Positions 5,882-6,359 of a stretch of DNA of 6,359 bases are shown piece after piece. The notes below the pieces were generated by a model, which saw only the letters and a list, made by a program, of their open reading frames with translations, ran no database searches and had not been told where the DNA came from. A program made the position numbers and the translations under genes. The first letter of the stretch is position 1. Each line of letters opens with the position of its first letter. Source of the stretch: Clostridiales bacterium (GTDB lineage: Bacteria; Bacillota; Clostridia; Oscillospirales; Butyricicoccaceae); NCBI GenBank assembly GCA_019420045.1, contig JAHZHY010000331.1:1-6359 (forward strand), given 5' to 3'.

Positions 5882-6084
5882 ATAGTTGTTCAGGAAGCTG
5901 GGATGCAGAAGGCCTATGGCAAAGCAATCCCGGAAAGGATTTTATGATGATGGAATGGATCGTGAGGTGAGAGGCATGGACGGCGACGGAAAGCCGCGAA
6001 AAACACAGGCGCGATTTTGGAGAGGGTCTGAGGCCTCTCCGGAGACAATGCCTGCCTTTGAGAAAGAAAAAGGAGGTACGACCC
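5882..6084 (+). promoter_or_regulatory. Leader/intergenic region of the second ATPase, with possible structured RNA
   Basis: This 203-bp stretch separates the terminator from the second ATPase. A TATGAT (5943-5948) could be a -10 box but has no convincing -35. A 7-bp perfect hairpin (6019-6025 GGAGAGG with 6034-6040 CCTCTCC) lies within a longer-range pairing of AGGCAT (5972-5977) with ATGCCT (6048-6053), and a small CGGC/GCCG hairpin sits at 5981-5996. This nested arrangement ends about 20 bp before the AGGAGG of the ATPase. GGTGAG at 5965-5970 recalls the start of the M-box Mg2+ riboswitch, but the other conserved M-box segments are not seen. An unassigned cis-regulatory leader is the most I can support. 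Confidence 0.35.
5944..5970 (+). CDS. Possible leader peptide (MMMEWIVR)
   Basis: An 8-codon frame, MMMEWIVR, begins at ATG 5944 four bases after AAAGGA (5934-5939); the in-frame ATG at 5950 would have the better spacing of about ten bases. It ends at TGA 5968-5970, immediately before the AGGCAT arm of the predicted long-range pairing. In enterobacteria mgtA is controlled partly by translation of a leader peptide (mgtL), so a short translated frame upstream of an MgtA gene is plausible, but this peptide does not resemble MgtL. It may be chance. If TATGAT at 5943-5948 were the -10 box, this frame would not be transcribed from it. Confidence 0.2.
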   Translation: MMMEWIVR

Positions 6085-6359
6085 ATGAAGAAAAAAGAAA
6101 ACCTGATTTCGGCCCGTCAGGCCATGGAGCGGGCCAAAATCCGGGATGAGCAGAATCATCGCATTGAACAGATCGCCACCCAGCCGGTGAAAGCGGTTTT
6201 GCAGCAGCTGCACACCGGGCTTTGCGGCCTGGACGAGGAAGAAGTGACCAGCAGCCGCAGCGAACATGGCAGCAACAAGGTGACCCATGAGAAGAAGAAA
6301 TCCCTTTTCAAACGGCTGGTAGGCGCCTTTATCAATCCATTTACCGCCATTTTGTGCTG
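6085..6359 (+). CDS. mgtA: Second MgtA-type magnesium-translocating P-type ATPase, N-terminal fragment (runs off right edge)
   Basis: ATG at 6085 follows AGGAGG (6071-6076) at 8 bp. The 91 visible residues begin MKKKENLISARQAMERAKIR; a soluble N-terminal region follows with the cation-ATPase N-domain pattern VKAVLQQLHTGLCGLDEEEV, then HGSNKVTHEKKKSLFKRLVG and the start of TM1 (AFINPFTAIL). These match the MgtA N-terminus (L-T--GLTEEE--------GPN-V, then A--NPF--IL). The basic, glutamine-rich start resembles the extended MgtA N-tail. It is a diverged paralogue of the ATPase at 2679-5296, not a duplicate: the N-termini align only loosely. Actuator, phosphorylation and transport domains are outside the window. 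With the first copy broken, this one may be the working pump. Confidence 0.85.
   Translation, partial: MKKKENLISARQAMERAKIRDEQNHRIEQIATQPVKAVLQQLHTGLCGLDEEEVTSSRSEHGSNKVTHEKKKSLFKRLVGAFINPFTAILC

Noticed and set aside
5851..5886. TTGACC (5851-5856) with TATAGT (5881-5886) as a promoter for the second ATPase
   Set aside because: The spacer is 24 bp, too long for a sigma-70-type promoter, and the segment is part of the terminator.
5882..6084. M-box (ykoK) Mg2+ riboswitch ahead of the second ATPase
   Set aside because: Only a GGTGAG-like start is similar; the conserved internal loops and the closing AGTGCTAAAGCTC-type segment are not visible.

Overview
The window looks like a junction between integrative mobile DNA and a chromosomal magnesium-transport locus in a moderately GC-rich Clostridia-type Firmicute, probably a gut Oscillospiraceae/Lachnospiraceae relative. 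That placement is an inference from protein flavour, strong AGGAGG-type ribosome binding sites and use of TTG starts; no rRNA or other marker is present.

Left part (1 to about 700, minus strand). This is backbone of an ICE/conjugative-transposon-type element: the N-terminus of a RepA-like replication initiator running off the left edge, a 72-residue cysteine-rich protein, an intrinsic terminator with a perfect 12-bp stem, and what may be the last 26 codons of another minus-strand gene.

Middle (about 700 to 2180, plus strand). A large serine recombinase with zinc ribbon, coiled coil and C-terminal domain, but lacking the N-terminal ~60 residues that carry the catalytic serine. It faces away from the ICE genes across a break near 700 where both neighbours have lost their 5' parts. 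Its stop codon lies on the right edge of the element, which abuts the 3' part of a chromosomal XRE-family regulator with a membrane anchor (2176-2514). The XRE gene was evidently interrupted by the insertion.

Right part (2515-6359, plus strand). An extended -10 promoter leads into an MgtA-type P-type ATPase that has lost about 13 codons plus the reading frame near 4383, so it is read as two pieces. A 165-residue OmpR/PhoB-type winged-helix protein without a receiver domain follows 17 bp later, then a strong terminator, a 200-bp leader, and the start of a second MgtA-type ATPase that runs off the right edge.

The most interesting unexplained structure is a pair of near-identical 18-bp direct repeats of GCAAG with an 11-bp period. 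One lies just upstream of the first ATPase promoter. The other follows the regulator gene, inside the terminator, ahead of the second ATPase. Period and placement are what is expected of an OmpR-family operator. I infer that the regulator controls both ATPases as a small Mg2+ (or related divalent cation) uptake module now damaged by a deletion in the first pump and bordered by a decaying mobile element.
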